Shown here piece by piece: positions 22,337-30,700 of a stretch of 31,960 bases of DNA (position 1 is its first letter; each line of letters opens with the position of its first letter). Source of the stretch: JBMOLC01 sp049324215 (GTDB taxonomy: Bacteria > Patescibacteriota > Microgenomatia > UBA8517); the NCBI GenBank assembly GCA_049324215.1, contig JBMOLC010000038.1, forward strand, positions 1 to 31,960, in the 5' to 3' direction. Made by a program: the position numbers and the translations under genes. The notes below the pieces were generated by a model. It saw nothing but the letters and a program-made list of their open reading frames with translations, made no database searches and had not been told where the DNA came from.

Positions 22337-23614
22337 ATGTCCCAAGATACAGTTTTAAAGAAAGAAGAGGTTAAGCCCCAAGATTTTGTGGGCCAGGCTC
22401 CGATTGAAAAGACTGAGCCCAAACCCTTGACGGTTGACGAAAGAATTCTTCCCGATGCCGGTCTGCCGACAGAATACGTTGAGGGAGTACTGGATATTGC
22501 TACCGAGGGTTCGGGACTATTAAGAACCAAGTTTTTTGCTCCTTCGGACAAAGACGTTTACATCTCCGCCTCCCAAATTCGCAGGTTTAACCTCAAGGTG
22601 GGAGACATCGTCGGGGGACAAGCAAGACGTCCCAAAGAAAATGAAAGATACTGGGGCCTTCTCAAGGTTGAGAAGGTAAACGGAACTGCCGTTGAGGAAC
22701 TGGGTGAAAGGCCCAACTTCGACGAACTCTTGGCAGTTTACCCTGATACACAAATAGCCCTTTCTACTACTTCTGATACATTAACCACTAGAGTGATTGA
22801 CCTCATTGCCCCCATTGGTTTTGGCCAAAGAGCCTTAATCGTTTCTCCTCCTAAAGCCGGTAAAACCTGGCTGATTAAGGACATTTTGGAGGGTATTGCC
22901 AAGAATTACCCCGAAAAAGGCAAAGGTAAAGAAAAGAAAGTCCACTTAATGGCCGTTTTGATTGGCGAGCGTCCCGAGGAGGTAACCGACATTGTCAGGA
23001 AAATGCAGGCGGTAACCGACGGATTGGGTGAGGTTGCTGCCAGCAATTTCGACGAGGCGCCAGAAAACCAGACCAGGGTAGGGGAACTAGCCCTTGAGCG
23101 GGCAAAAAGATTGGTTGAGCAAGGCTGGAACGTGGTTATAGTTCTGGACTCGATTACCAGAATGGCCAGGGCGTATAACCTGGCCCTACCAACCTCGGGA
23201 AGAACCCTCTCGGGAGGATTTGACCCAGTTGCCTTATACCCCGCCAAGAAATTCTTTGGGGCCGCCAGAAAGATCGAAAATGCAGGAAGCCTGACCATTA
23301 TCGGCACCTGTCTGGTTGAGACCGGTTCCAGGATGGATGACCTGATTTACGAAGAGTTTAAGGGGACGGGAAATATGGAACTGCATTTGACCAGAAAACT
23401 GGCGGATAGAAGAATTTTCCCGGCAATAGACGTTTCCCGTTCTGGAACCAGGCAGGAAGAACTTCTTTACGGCAAAGAGAAACTGACCCAGATTCATACT
23501 CTAAGGCGCATGCTTGAACTTGTTAATGAGGATGAGAGAACCGAGACACTTTTAGAAAGACTCAAGAAAAGCGAGGACAACGAAGAATTCCTGGGAAGTC
23601 TCAAAACAGCCTGA
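22337..23614 (+). CDS. rho: Transcription termination factor Rho
   Basis: A 425-aa hexameric RNA helicase that ends transcription. It has a divergent N-terminal extension, the cold-shock-like RNA-binding domain (about 45-125, GSGLLRTKFFAPSDKDVYIS and LKVGDIVGGQARRPKENERY), Walker A SPPKAGKTW near residue 176, the family signature GERPEEVTDI, Walker B VIVLDSITRMARAYN near 270, and the Q loop PTSGRTLSGGFDP. Length is like E. coli Rho (419 aa). All catalytic parts look intact. Own promoter; the M23 peptidase gene follows after a 48-base gap. The several GC-rich genes with 3' stem-loops lacking T runs may depend on Rho, which is an inference. Confidence 0.97.
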   Translation: MSQDTVLKKEEVKPQDFVGQAPIEKTEPKPLTVDERILPDAGLPTEYVEGVLDIATEGSGLLRTKFFAPSDKDVYISASQIRRFNLKVGDIVGGQARRPKENERYWGLLKVEKVNGTAVEELGERPNFDELLAVYPDTQIALSTTSDTLTTRVIDLIAPIGFGQRALIVSPPKAGKTWLIKDILEGIAKNYPEKGKGKEKKVHLMAVLIGERPEEVTDIVRKMQAVTDGLGEVAASNFDEAPENQTRVGELALERAKRLVEQGWNVVIVLDSITRMARAYNLALPTSGRTLSGGFDPVALYPAKKFFGAARKIENAGSLTIIGTCLVETGSRMDDLIYEEFKGTGNMELHLTRKLADRRIFPAIDVSRSGTRQEELLYGKEKLTQIHTLRRMLELVNEDERTETLLERLKKSEDNEEFLGSLKTA

Positions 23615-23662
23615 AACTTCTTGTTTTAGGGCCTTTCATATGCTATCTTGGGTGCTACCCAA

Positions 23663-24760
23663 ATGGACGAGTCTTACGAAAAATTTTTTGCATTTTTCGA
23701 CGACGTTAAACTTTTTCTCTCGGAACTGACTGGTTATTCAATCAAGAATCTTCACCTCTCATTCTTGCGTTTTGAAGAAGGCAAAGGAGTTTTTGTTACG
23801 GCCCTTTATCGACAACGAGGGAAGTATGCCAGGCGCTTGATGCACACCGGGATGGCGGCTCTTGCTGCCGTCGGAATTATGATCGCCCCAGCAGTTGCCC
23901 AGGAATTCCCTGGCAGAAGCGTAAATCCTTGGGAAATTCCTACAACAACCGCGGTTCTATCGGCGTCCACTTCTGACCCTGAAACAACAACGTTGGTATC
24001 CGATAAAGTCCGAGACAAAATAATCGAATATCCTGTCCAAGAAGGGGATACCATTGCCTCGATCGCCAATAAGTTTGGAGTATCCGAAGATACGATTCGT
24101 TGGCAGAATGATATCTCCAAAGATAGAATTAAGGTCGGCCAAGTTTTAGAGATCCTTCCCGTAGCTGGAATTTCCCACAAGGTTCAGAAAGGTGATACGG
24201 TTTATTCTATTGCGAAGAGGTTTGATACATCTCCCCAGGCGATAGTTGACTTTCCCTATAATACCTTCGTCAACGACGAGACTTTTGAGTTGGCAATCGG
24301 ACAGGTTATTGTCGTTCCCGATGGAGTTAGACCGTCTGCAATTCCTACCGGACCAAGAATTCGCCAAATTACTCCCGATGCCGGGACAGTGGTTGCTTCA
24401 GGGATATTCGTTTGGCCCGCCGGGGGAACAATTACCCAGAGATTTGCTTGGTACCACAAGGGAATTGACATTGCCAATAAGGCCGCACCCACCGTCTTAG
24501 CCGCAGATGCAGGGAAAATCATAGTGGCGGGCTGGCCCGATGGCTACGGTTATGGAAATAGGGTGATAATTGACCACGGAAACGGCTTTAGAACCCTCTA
24601 TGCCCACCTTTCCCAGGTCTATGTCGTTGCCGGACAGTCCGTCAATAGGGGAGCTCCCATAGGCAAGATGGGTTCAACCGGCAGGTCCACTGGGATACAC
24701 CTCCACTTCGAAGTCATACAAAATGGAGTCTATCTTAATCCTCTCAACGTCTTAAGATAG
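23663..24760 (+). CDS. Peptidoglycan-binding M23 metallopeptidase (two LysM domains)
   Basis: A cell-wall hydrolase of about 365 aa. The first 50 residues are cytoplasmic, a membrane segment covers about 55-80 (HTGMAALAAVGIMIAPAVAQ), two LysM peptidoglycan-binding domains follow (IEYPVQEGDTIASIANKFG and ISHKVQKGDTVYSIAKRF), then an M23/LytM domain with the zinc ligands of HKGIDIA and HLHFE, so it should be an active endopeptidase. ATG at 23663 is preceded by the hairpin TTGGGT-GCT-ACCCAA; the frame also has an in-frame TTG at 23648. TTGTTT and TATCTT upstream (17-nt spacer) may be its promoter. Likely role: wall remodelling during growth, division or envelope assembly. Confidence 0.92.
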   Translation: MDESYEKFFAFFDDVKLFLSELTGYSIKNLHLSFLRFEEGKGVFVTALYRQRGKYARRLMHTGMAALAAVGIMIAPAVAQEFPGRSVNPWEIPTTTAVLSASTSDPETTTLVSDKVRDKIIEYPVQEGDTIASIANKFGVSEDTIRWQNDISKDRIKVGQVLEILPVAGISHKVQKGDTVYSIAKRFDTSPQAIVDFPYNTFVNDETFELAIGQVIVVPDGVRPSAIPTGPRIRQITPDAGTVVASGIFVWPAGGTITQRFAWYHKGIDIANKAAPTVLAADAGKIIVAGWPDGYGYGNRVIIDHGNGFRTLYAHLSQVYVVAGQSVNRGAPIGKMGSTGRSTGIHLHFEVIQNGVYLNPLNVLR

Positions 24761-24794
24761 CTGTTTGAGAAGCGTATTGGAAGTATCTGCGTAA

Positions 24795-25112
24795 TCATTT
24801 GGTTTGCTGAGGAGAAGTAAAACGGATTTCGAGCCTGGTATTTAAAGCGGTAGCCAGTTTCTTCAGGAAGGCAAGGGTGGGATTGGCTCTGCCAGATTCG
24901 AGTCTGGAGATAACCGATTGTTTTGTCCCCATTTTCTTGGCGAGGATCTTTTGGGTAATCCCTTTTTTGGCGCGAGCGTCAACAAGAGCCCTGATAAGTT
25001 CAAATTCGGGCTGGAGTTTCTCGAACTCTTTCCTAAATTCAGGATCTTGCAATTTTTCTTTCAAGTCGATGTTAAAATCGAGATGCTTTCTTCTTGCCGG
25101 AGGTATATTCAT
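24795..25112 (-). CDS. XRE-family antitoxin (HigA-like)
   Basis: A 105-aa protein with a Cro/CI helix-turn-helix in its second half (KKGITQKILAKKMGTKQSVISRLESGRANPTLAFLKKLATAL). The first half (about 1-40) is charged and helical and may cover the toxin. It follows the toxin gene after a 12-base gap on the same strand, the toxin-first order of higBA-type modules. It should bind its own promoter as well as neutralise the toxin. ATATAA lies a few bases before the ATG and may give the antitoxin a promoter of its own. The pair stands convergent to the M23 peptidase gene. Confidence 0.85.
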   Translation of the reverse strand: MNIPPARRKHLDFNIDLKEKLQDPEFRKEFEKLQPEFELIRALVDARAKKGITQKILAKKMGTKQSVISRLESGRANPTLAFLKKLATALNTRLEIRFTSPQQTK

Positions 25113-25124
25113 ATCACTTATATG

Positions 25125-25454
25125 CTATATTAAATCCTTCATTCTGTCAAGGGCTGTCCTTAGTTCTCGGGCAGGAATTTGCTGTGACTTTTTCTTAAAA
25201 GCATGTAGCAGATAGTAAGCGTTATTTTTTGGTGAATAGAAAATCCGAATCGAGATTTGGCTTTTAATTCGAAGTTCGGATAGACCACTTCGAAGCTTTT
25301 TGACGTAGGGGGATTTTAAAAATGGCCCTTTATCACGAAGAAGGACAATCGATTGCCTAATTCTTGCTTGGGTTTTAATGTCTTGTTTGGCGATAAATTC
25401 TCTGACTGGAAGATGACCGCTTCTGGTTTGAAAGTAAAAGACTTTCCAGCCCAT
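25125..25454 (-). CDS. RelE/HigB-superfamily toxin (Gp49-like)
   Basis: A 109-aa basic protein of the phage Gp49-like/HigB group: WKVFYFQTRSGHLPVREFI, RIRQSIVLLRDKGPFLKSPYVKKLRSGLSELRI and IRIFYSPKNNAYYLLHAFKKKSQQIP are the family's landmarks. Such toxins cut mRNA, usually at the ribosome. Encoded just upstream of an XRE antitoxin, so this is a type II toxin-antitoxin module. The extended -10 TGC-TAAAAT (25461-25469) ends six bases before the ATG, so the mRNA is probably leaderless. The promoter stands back to back with that of tRNA-Ala(CGC). Confidence 0.88.
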   Translation of the reverse strand: MGWKVFYFQTRSGHLPVREFIAKQDIKTQARIRQSIVLLRDKGPFLKSPYVKKLRSGLSELRIKSQISIRIFYSPKNNAYYLLHAFKKKSQQIPARELRTALDRMKDLI

Positions 25455-25460
25455 AAATTC

Positions 25461-25491
25461 ATTTTAGCAAAGACAATTCTTTTGCTATAAT
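25461..25491. promoter_or_regulatory. Divergent extended -10 promoters (toxin and tRNA-Ala)
   Basis: On the minus strand TGC-TAAAAT (25461-25469) drives the toxin gene; on the plus strand TGC-TATAAT (25483-25491) drives tRNA-Ala. The two boxes face away from each other with only 13 bases between their TGC motifs, so polymerase or a repressor bound at one would hinder the other. Confidence 0.6.
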
Positions 25492-25502
25492 TCTTTTAAT
25501 TT

Positions 25503-25573
25503 GGGCCCGTAGGCAAATGGTATACCACGCCCTTCGCATGGGCGAGTTCCGAGTTCGATTCTCGGCGGGTCCA
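25503..25573 (+). tRNA. tRNA-Ala (CGC)
   Basis: A 71-nt cloverleaf: acceptor GGGCCCG/CGGGTCC, anticodon loop TTCGCAT (anticodon CGC), T stem CCGAG/CTCGG with TTCGATT loop. One D-stem pair is mismatched (C.A). Its promoter box ends 12 bases upstream. Confidence 0.9.
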
Positions 25574-25679
25574 CCTCAAAAATCCTTAGACCTTCACGAT
25601 TTTTCCAAATAACTCCAACTTATTAACAAAATTTAGCTTTTTTGGAAGCCTATAATAATCTTACGACTAGATTAAATTG

Positions 25680-25775
25680 ATGGTTATGAGAAAAAAGTCA
25701 CTAAGCGCAAAAATCACACATGTGAACGTGATATTTTGGGTAAAAAGTTGCTCCAAAATGCAGAAATTTCACTAA
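25680..25775 (+). CDS. Possible 31-aa small protein
   Basis: ATG to TAA gives a basic peptide beginning MVMRKKSLSAKITHVNVIFW, 23 bases after a TATAAT. The start resembles the cytoplasmic beginning of membrane kinases, but nothing follows in frame. It may be a small protein, a leader peptide or a chance frame. Confidence 0.2.
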   Translation: MVMRKKSLSAKITHVNVIFWVKSCSKMQKFH

Positions 25776-25830
25776 ATGGGTCTTGACAACGTTTTCACAA
25801 TGTCTTTTATTATTATTTATTAATAGTAGA

Positions 25831-25914
25831 TACAAGTTTTTCCAACTATTAAAAACTTACAAAAACAGGCTCATTAAGGCTGAGAAAACTTGTAAGAATT
25901 TGGAAAAACTTTAA
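25831..25914. promoter_or_regulatory. Four-site operator-like array overlapping the regulator's promoter
   Basis: The 13-mer RRAAAACTTRYAA-like motif occurs four times: GGAAAAACTTGTA (minus strand, 25831-25843), TAAAAACTTACAA (25850-25862), AGAAAACTTGTAA (25883-25895) and GGAAAAACTTTAA (25902-25914). Their central C positions are 20, 33 and 20 bases apart. The last site fills the gap between TTGTAA and TAAATA, the likely -35 and -10. The outer sites also form a perfect 12-bp inverted repeat (25834-25845 and 25900-25911). Confidence 0.6.
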
Positions 25915-25917
25915 ATA
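25890..25917 (+). promoter_or_regulatory. Promoter of the membrane regulator gene (leaderless)
   Basis: TTGTAA (25890-25895), a 16-nt spacer and TAAATA (25912-25917), which ends seven bases before the ATG at 25925. The spacer contains one of the four repeated motifs, so a protein bound there would block transcription. Confidence 0.5.
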
Positions 25918-25924
25918 CCTGCCC

Positions 25925-27775
25925 ATGAAGCGTTTTTATACAGTCAAAGAGGCGGCTAGCATACTTGGTTTCTCGACAAATACCATCTACAAGTATCTGG
26001 CCGAGGGGAAACTTAAGACCAAACGGATTGGCCGCGGCCGTTTCAAGATTCCTTATGAGGAATTATCTCCCTTTTTATCGCCGGGGGAGAAGATCGAACA
26101 CGTTATCGAGGAGAAAACCCATGGAGATAAGATTGCCGATGCTCTTAAAGATGCAGAATCCGAATTTAAAGGCATAGCTTCTGAAAGAAAGGATTTTATT
26201 TTCTTCCGGCTTTTCTTGGGAATTGAGCTTCTGGGAGCAGGCCTGACCAATCTTTTTTGGCAGAATGGTTTTCTGCTTTCGGGCTTGCCCAAGGTTTTGT
26301 CTTCTTTGAGCCTAATTGGAGGAGGAGGGCTTTCGATTCTGGTCTCTCTCTACTGGAAAAAATCAAAAAGATTCAATTTAGTTAGCCACATCTTAACCCT
26401 TTTCCTACTTTTTCTAGCCTCCGTAATTGCCATCATTGGCAAAAATTACCCGCTGGGGATATTTCTGGGCGTTTTTATTTTCCTTCTTCTGACGCATTTG
26501 ATGCGCGGCTTTGAAAACTGCTGCGAAACTGCGACCTTCAAGAAAGAGTTCATCTTTTTTTCGTTCATCGCAACTACCCTGATGGGCCTATTGGCCCTGG
26601 CAAATCCAGAGATTTTGACAATTTCTTTCCTTTCGCAATTTGTTGCTACCCAGAAAATCAGCTTTGCGATTTTATGGTTTGGCATAATTGTTTTCCCTTT
26701 TGGCTATCTTTTGTTTTCCAGGAAAGAAAGCAGCAATTTTTTCTTCTGGGTCTATGGGCTAAATTCAATCACGGCCTTCTTGGCAGCTTCGGGTGCTTCA
26801 ACCCGGGCGGTTTGGGACTTAGCCTTTGGCGCCTTTATCTATGGGATTTTCGCTATGTTTCTTCTTTGGTGGACTGCCAAAGGAGTCGAGCTGGAAGAAA
26901 CCGAATTCCACATCGTTATCGCTTCCTTTCTCTGGGTAGCTTTGGCAGTAGTTTTGGGGCTGATTGCCATTCAAGATTTCCAGAGAAAGCTTATCGATGC
27001 AACCGCCGAAAGAATGAGGACTACACTTTCGGGGGTTACTCAAGGTATTGATCTGGTTTTTACGGAGCTCGACAGCATCGTTGATGCGGAAACCAAAAAG
27101 CAGGATTTAGCCAATATCATCCTCACCAAAGATAAGGAAAGGGCAGTCTTAGCTTCGAAAATAATTTATGGCGAATCTGGAAATTTAAGACGCGTGTTTT
27201 TTATGGATAACGACGGAATCGCCCTAGGGGTTTATCCCAGAAATGTTACAGTCGAGGGGACAAATTTTTCTTCGCGTGACTATTTCCAGATTAGCAAGAC
27301 CTCTTTAAGGCCCTACGTTAGTAATATGTTCCAAACGATTTTGAATATCTGGTCGGTGGTTGAAGCAATTCCCGTTTTCAAAGGTAATCAATTTGTCGGG
27401 GTTACCGTTCTGACACCGGATCTCGCAAAAATCTCCGAAAAATCCCAGAGCCCTGCCTCGGGAGGAAACGTTTATGCCTTCGACGAGAAAGGCAGATACG
27501 CCCTTAACCCCGATAAAGACAAAATTGGCCAGGAGGTAAAGAGAAAAATTATCGCGGCCAAGGATGAGCCGGCTTTTCAAGAACAAGGCAGAGTTGTCAG
27601 AGTCTATGATTGGGCAGCCACCCCAAGGTGGACAATCTACCTCGAAAGAGACGCGGTTAGCCTGCTTGAAAAGACTTCAAATATCAACGACATTGTCTCC
27701 GTGGTGATCGTCGTTAACGCAGCCGTATCGCTGGGGGCTGCCTTTACCTTAGCCAAAAAATGGAAGAGCATTTAA
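25925..27775 (+). CDS. Membrane-bound one-component regulator: excisionase/MerR-like HTH, about nine membrane helices, Cache sensor
   Basis: A 616-aa protein of unusual make-up. Residues 1-52 are a helix-turn-helix of the excisionase type (YTVKEAASILGFSTNTIYKYLAEGKLKTKRIGR...). About nine hydrophobic segments fill residues 90-350. Residues of about 355-580 form a double-Cache-like sensor (FFMDNDGIALGVYP, SSRDYFQ, VVEAIPVFKGNQFVGVTVLTPD), followed by a last membrane helix. An odd number of helices puts the HTH inside and the sensor outside. I infer a one-component system that senses an extracellular ligand and binds DNA at the membrane; no kinase, HAMP or output domain is present. The stop overlaps the start of the giant surface-protein gene by 16 bases, and four repeated sites lie in its promoter, so it likely regulates itself and that gene. 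Confidence 0.85.
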   Translation: MKRFYTVKEAASILGFSTNTIYKYLAEGKLKTKRIGRGRFKIPYEELSPFLSPGEKIEHVIEEKTHGDKIADALKDAESEFKGIASERKDFIFFRLFLGIELLGAGLTNLFWQNGFLLSGLPKVLSSLSLIGGGGLSILVSLYWKKSKRFNLVSHILTLFLLFLASVIAIIGKNYPLGIFLGVFIFLLLTHLMRGFENCCETATFKKEFIFFSFIATTLMGLLALANPEILTISFLSQFVATQKISFAILWFGIIVFPFGYLLFSRKESSNFFFWVYGLNSITAFLAASGASTRAVWDLAFGAFIYGIFAMFLLWWTAKGVELEETEFHIVIASFLWVALAVVLGLIAIQDFQRKLIDATAERMRTTLSGVTQGIDLVFTELDSIVDAETKKQDLANIILTKDKERAVLASKIIYGESGNLRRVFFMDNDGIALGVYPRNVTVEGTNFSSRDYFQISKTSLRPYVSNMFQTILNIWSVVEAIPVFKGNQFVGVTVLTPDLAKISEKSQSPASGGNVYAFDEKGRYALNPDKDKIGQEVKRKIIAAKDEPAFQEQGRVVRVYDWAATPRWTIYLERDAVSLLEKTSNINDIVSVVIVVNAAVSLGAAFTLAKKWKSI

Positions 27776-30700
27776 GAGTCTCAAGAAGGAACCAAAAGGG
27801 AGTTGTTTGGTTTGCTGCCCTGATTGTTGCCAGCCTTGTTTCGGTTACCGCAAGCTTAGGTATCAAATACTACCAGAAGTTAGGCTCGGTCGAGAACTTG
27901 AGAATGAGACTTGAGGCCTTGGCCAAAAAAGACGTTGTCTATCTTGACAGTCAAAAAACCATTGGAGCCTCTGGGGATTACGAAGTTTATACGACTGTTA
28001 GAACCCATGAGGGAGACTACGCCCTTTTGCAAATCATTGAAGGAGCCGTCAAAGACGACAAATTTACTGGTATTTTGACGTTTGAGATGCCGAACGGAGA
28101 ACTTCTTTCTGGAAAATTTGACACGATTATCGAGGGATTAATCCTCAAGGATGGGACGGAGACAACGGGAGAAATAGTCGACAGGGCTGTGGCCATTTTC
28201 AAGCTCAAAGACGGTACTTTTGTCCCCCTGAAAGTGGTCAACGGCAAAATTGGGGGAAGAAGAATGGCCTCGGGTATCTTTTCCGGGAGGACCTACGACA
28301 TTGGTTATCAGATAGCAGCAGAGATAAAAAATAGAAAGATTAACTATGGCTACGTTTTGGCTACGCCTTCTTACGTTTCTTCGGTGGGAAAGACCTTGGC
28401 CTATCTGGCAACAGTAGAGACCCAACTGAAGTACGAACCCCTAACCTTTCTGGGAAGCGACGTTCTGGCGGCCCACGAGGGAGACCCTGAAGAAGGGAAA
28501 CATGGTGGACAAGAAAGGGGGAGTGAGGATATTGCACCGACTCGAGCCTTGAGTTTTGAGGGGAGAACGCTTACTCCCAACTACGAGGCGGGGACCTATT
28601 CTTTGGTTGGAGAAGAGGAAGCTCTTAATCTCTCTACGATTTCCGAGATTGTTAGAAACACAATTGTTCCCACCACAGAGCTTGTTCCTATCCAGGTTAG
28701 TGCAAGAGTGGAACTTGTGACGAGTGAAGATATTCTTGATCTGACAATTACTAACGCCGATATCGCAGTCGGCACAATAGATGGGTCAAGGATTCTTGAC
28801 GGCTCGATTAAGAACTCCGACATTGCCGACGATGCAATTTCTTCGGCTAAGATTTCTTCCGGGGCTGTAACTTCGGACGATATCTCCGACAATACCATTA
28901 CCACCACCGACCTTTACGGCACACTTGCCTTCGGAAGTGGCGACTTTATCGACCTTTCAGCTATCACCCATTCGACTAGTTCACAACAAGGCTTACTACT
29001 TCCTAATGTATCATCTGCTAGCCCAACATCACCCTCAACCGGTGAGGGATATCTCGCCTACGATATTTCGGGAAATCAGGTGATTGTCTATAACGGCACC
29101 AGCTGGACTCAGGTTGGAGTTGGGGACATCACGGGGGTGACTGCCGGCAATGGGCTAACCGGCGGCGGCACCTCTGGCGACGTCACCCTGTCTGTCTCCC
29201 TGGCAACAAGCGGGGGGACCGGCTCGACTTCGTCAAATTCAGGTTTAGAAGTAGGTTCGGGAGGACTATCCCTTCTTAAAGGTTGTGCCAGTGGTGAGAT
29301 ATTAAAGTGGAATGACACTTCGGCTTTGTGGGAGTGTGGCACTGACTCTGGAGGGGCCGGCGGAGGAATAAGTACTGTTCAGGAAGGAGATACCACCATT
29401 GTTTCTGCTGCCAATACGCTTGACTTTCTGGCAGCCGATTTTAGCGTTTCCGAATCCCCAACCGGGGAGGCAAATGTTTCGATCGACTACACCAACTCTG
29501 GCATTACCAGAACGGGCCAAGCCGAGACAATTACCGGCGGCTGGACGTTCGGGACAGCGGTAACGACTTTTAATAGCGGCGTAACCTATAACACCGATGC
29601 GGACTTTACTTTTTCGGCGACCGAAAACATCGCTGTTACCTCAGATTTGGCAGGAAGCGTTGATATATTAAGTATCATTGGGACACCATCTGGTACTGTA
29701 GGTAGTACTCGAGGTCTGGTCTTGCAACAAGCATCTCACGCCACCAACACCAATGGCCTCGATACGGCCCTACTTATCGACAATGCCGACACCGACCTTG
29801 CCTTGGCAACCGCTATCCAAATAACAAACTCCGGAGGGGGAGGATTTACTAATTTGTTGGATACTCCCTCATTGGATATTTCAGGTGCCGGAGCCATTTC
29901 TGGGGCCACGGGTGTCTCCTCAAGCGGGACCATTACCTTCTCTGGTTTGACCGCCGACAGGCTGGTGGCCACCACCACGGGAGGACAACTAACCAATACA
30001 ATCTCCTCAGCCAACGTCGCCCTCTCGGTCTCGGACGAGACCGGGAGTGGTGCCCTGGTTTTTGCTACCTCACCGTCTTTTACCACCCCCAGCCTGGGTG
30101 CTGCCACCGCCGCGTCTCTAACTTCCCCGACCTACACCGGGAGTGCTGCAGTCACGCTTTCCTCCGGCGGGACCTCGGCCTTGACTCTTGATTCTGCCAG
30201 CGGCACAGTCACCATTGCCGCTGGGGATGCAATCGGCAACGGTACCTGGAGTATTGCTTCAACCGGACTGGGCACCTCTCTAACCGCCAACGACCTCTCC
30301 TGTACCGATTGTATTGGGCCAACCGAAATATCAGATTTAACCTTGGGTACAGATACTGCCGGCAATTACGTGGCTGGAGCAACGGCCAATGCCGGCCTGA
30401 CCATGACCGGAACAGAAGGAGGAACACTGGGAATATCCCTGCAAGCAAACAAAGGCCTTGAGGTGGATATTAATGGTCTATCCCTAATTGACTGTGGTGA
30501 TGGCCAAATCTTGAAATACTCAACCGGCACCGGCCAGTGGAGCTGTCAGGCTGATGCAGGTGGAGCTGGAACTTGGGACACAATCGGTGATCCAGCCGCT
30601 TCTTCCACTATGGCCCACGCCCAGTATTCCACCTCCTTTGACTGGGACATGGCGACGGATGCTAACCTCAATGCTTTCTCATTCACCATTACCAATGACC

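Larger units (their letters stand above)
25574..25924 (+). other. Intergenic region before the membrane regulator
   Basis: About 350 AT-rich bases. Seen in order: TATAAT (25651-25656), a 31-codon frame (25680-25775, listed separately), a TTGACA (25783-25788) with poor -10 candidates near 25807, and a cluster of four related 13-mers reaching into the promoter of the next gene. Confidence 0.6.
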
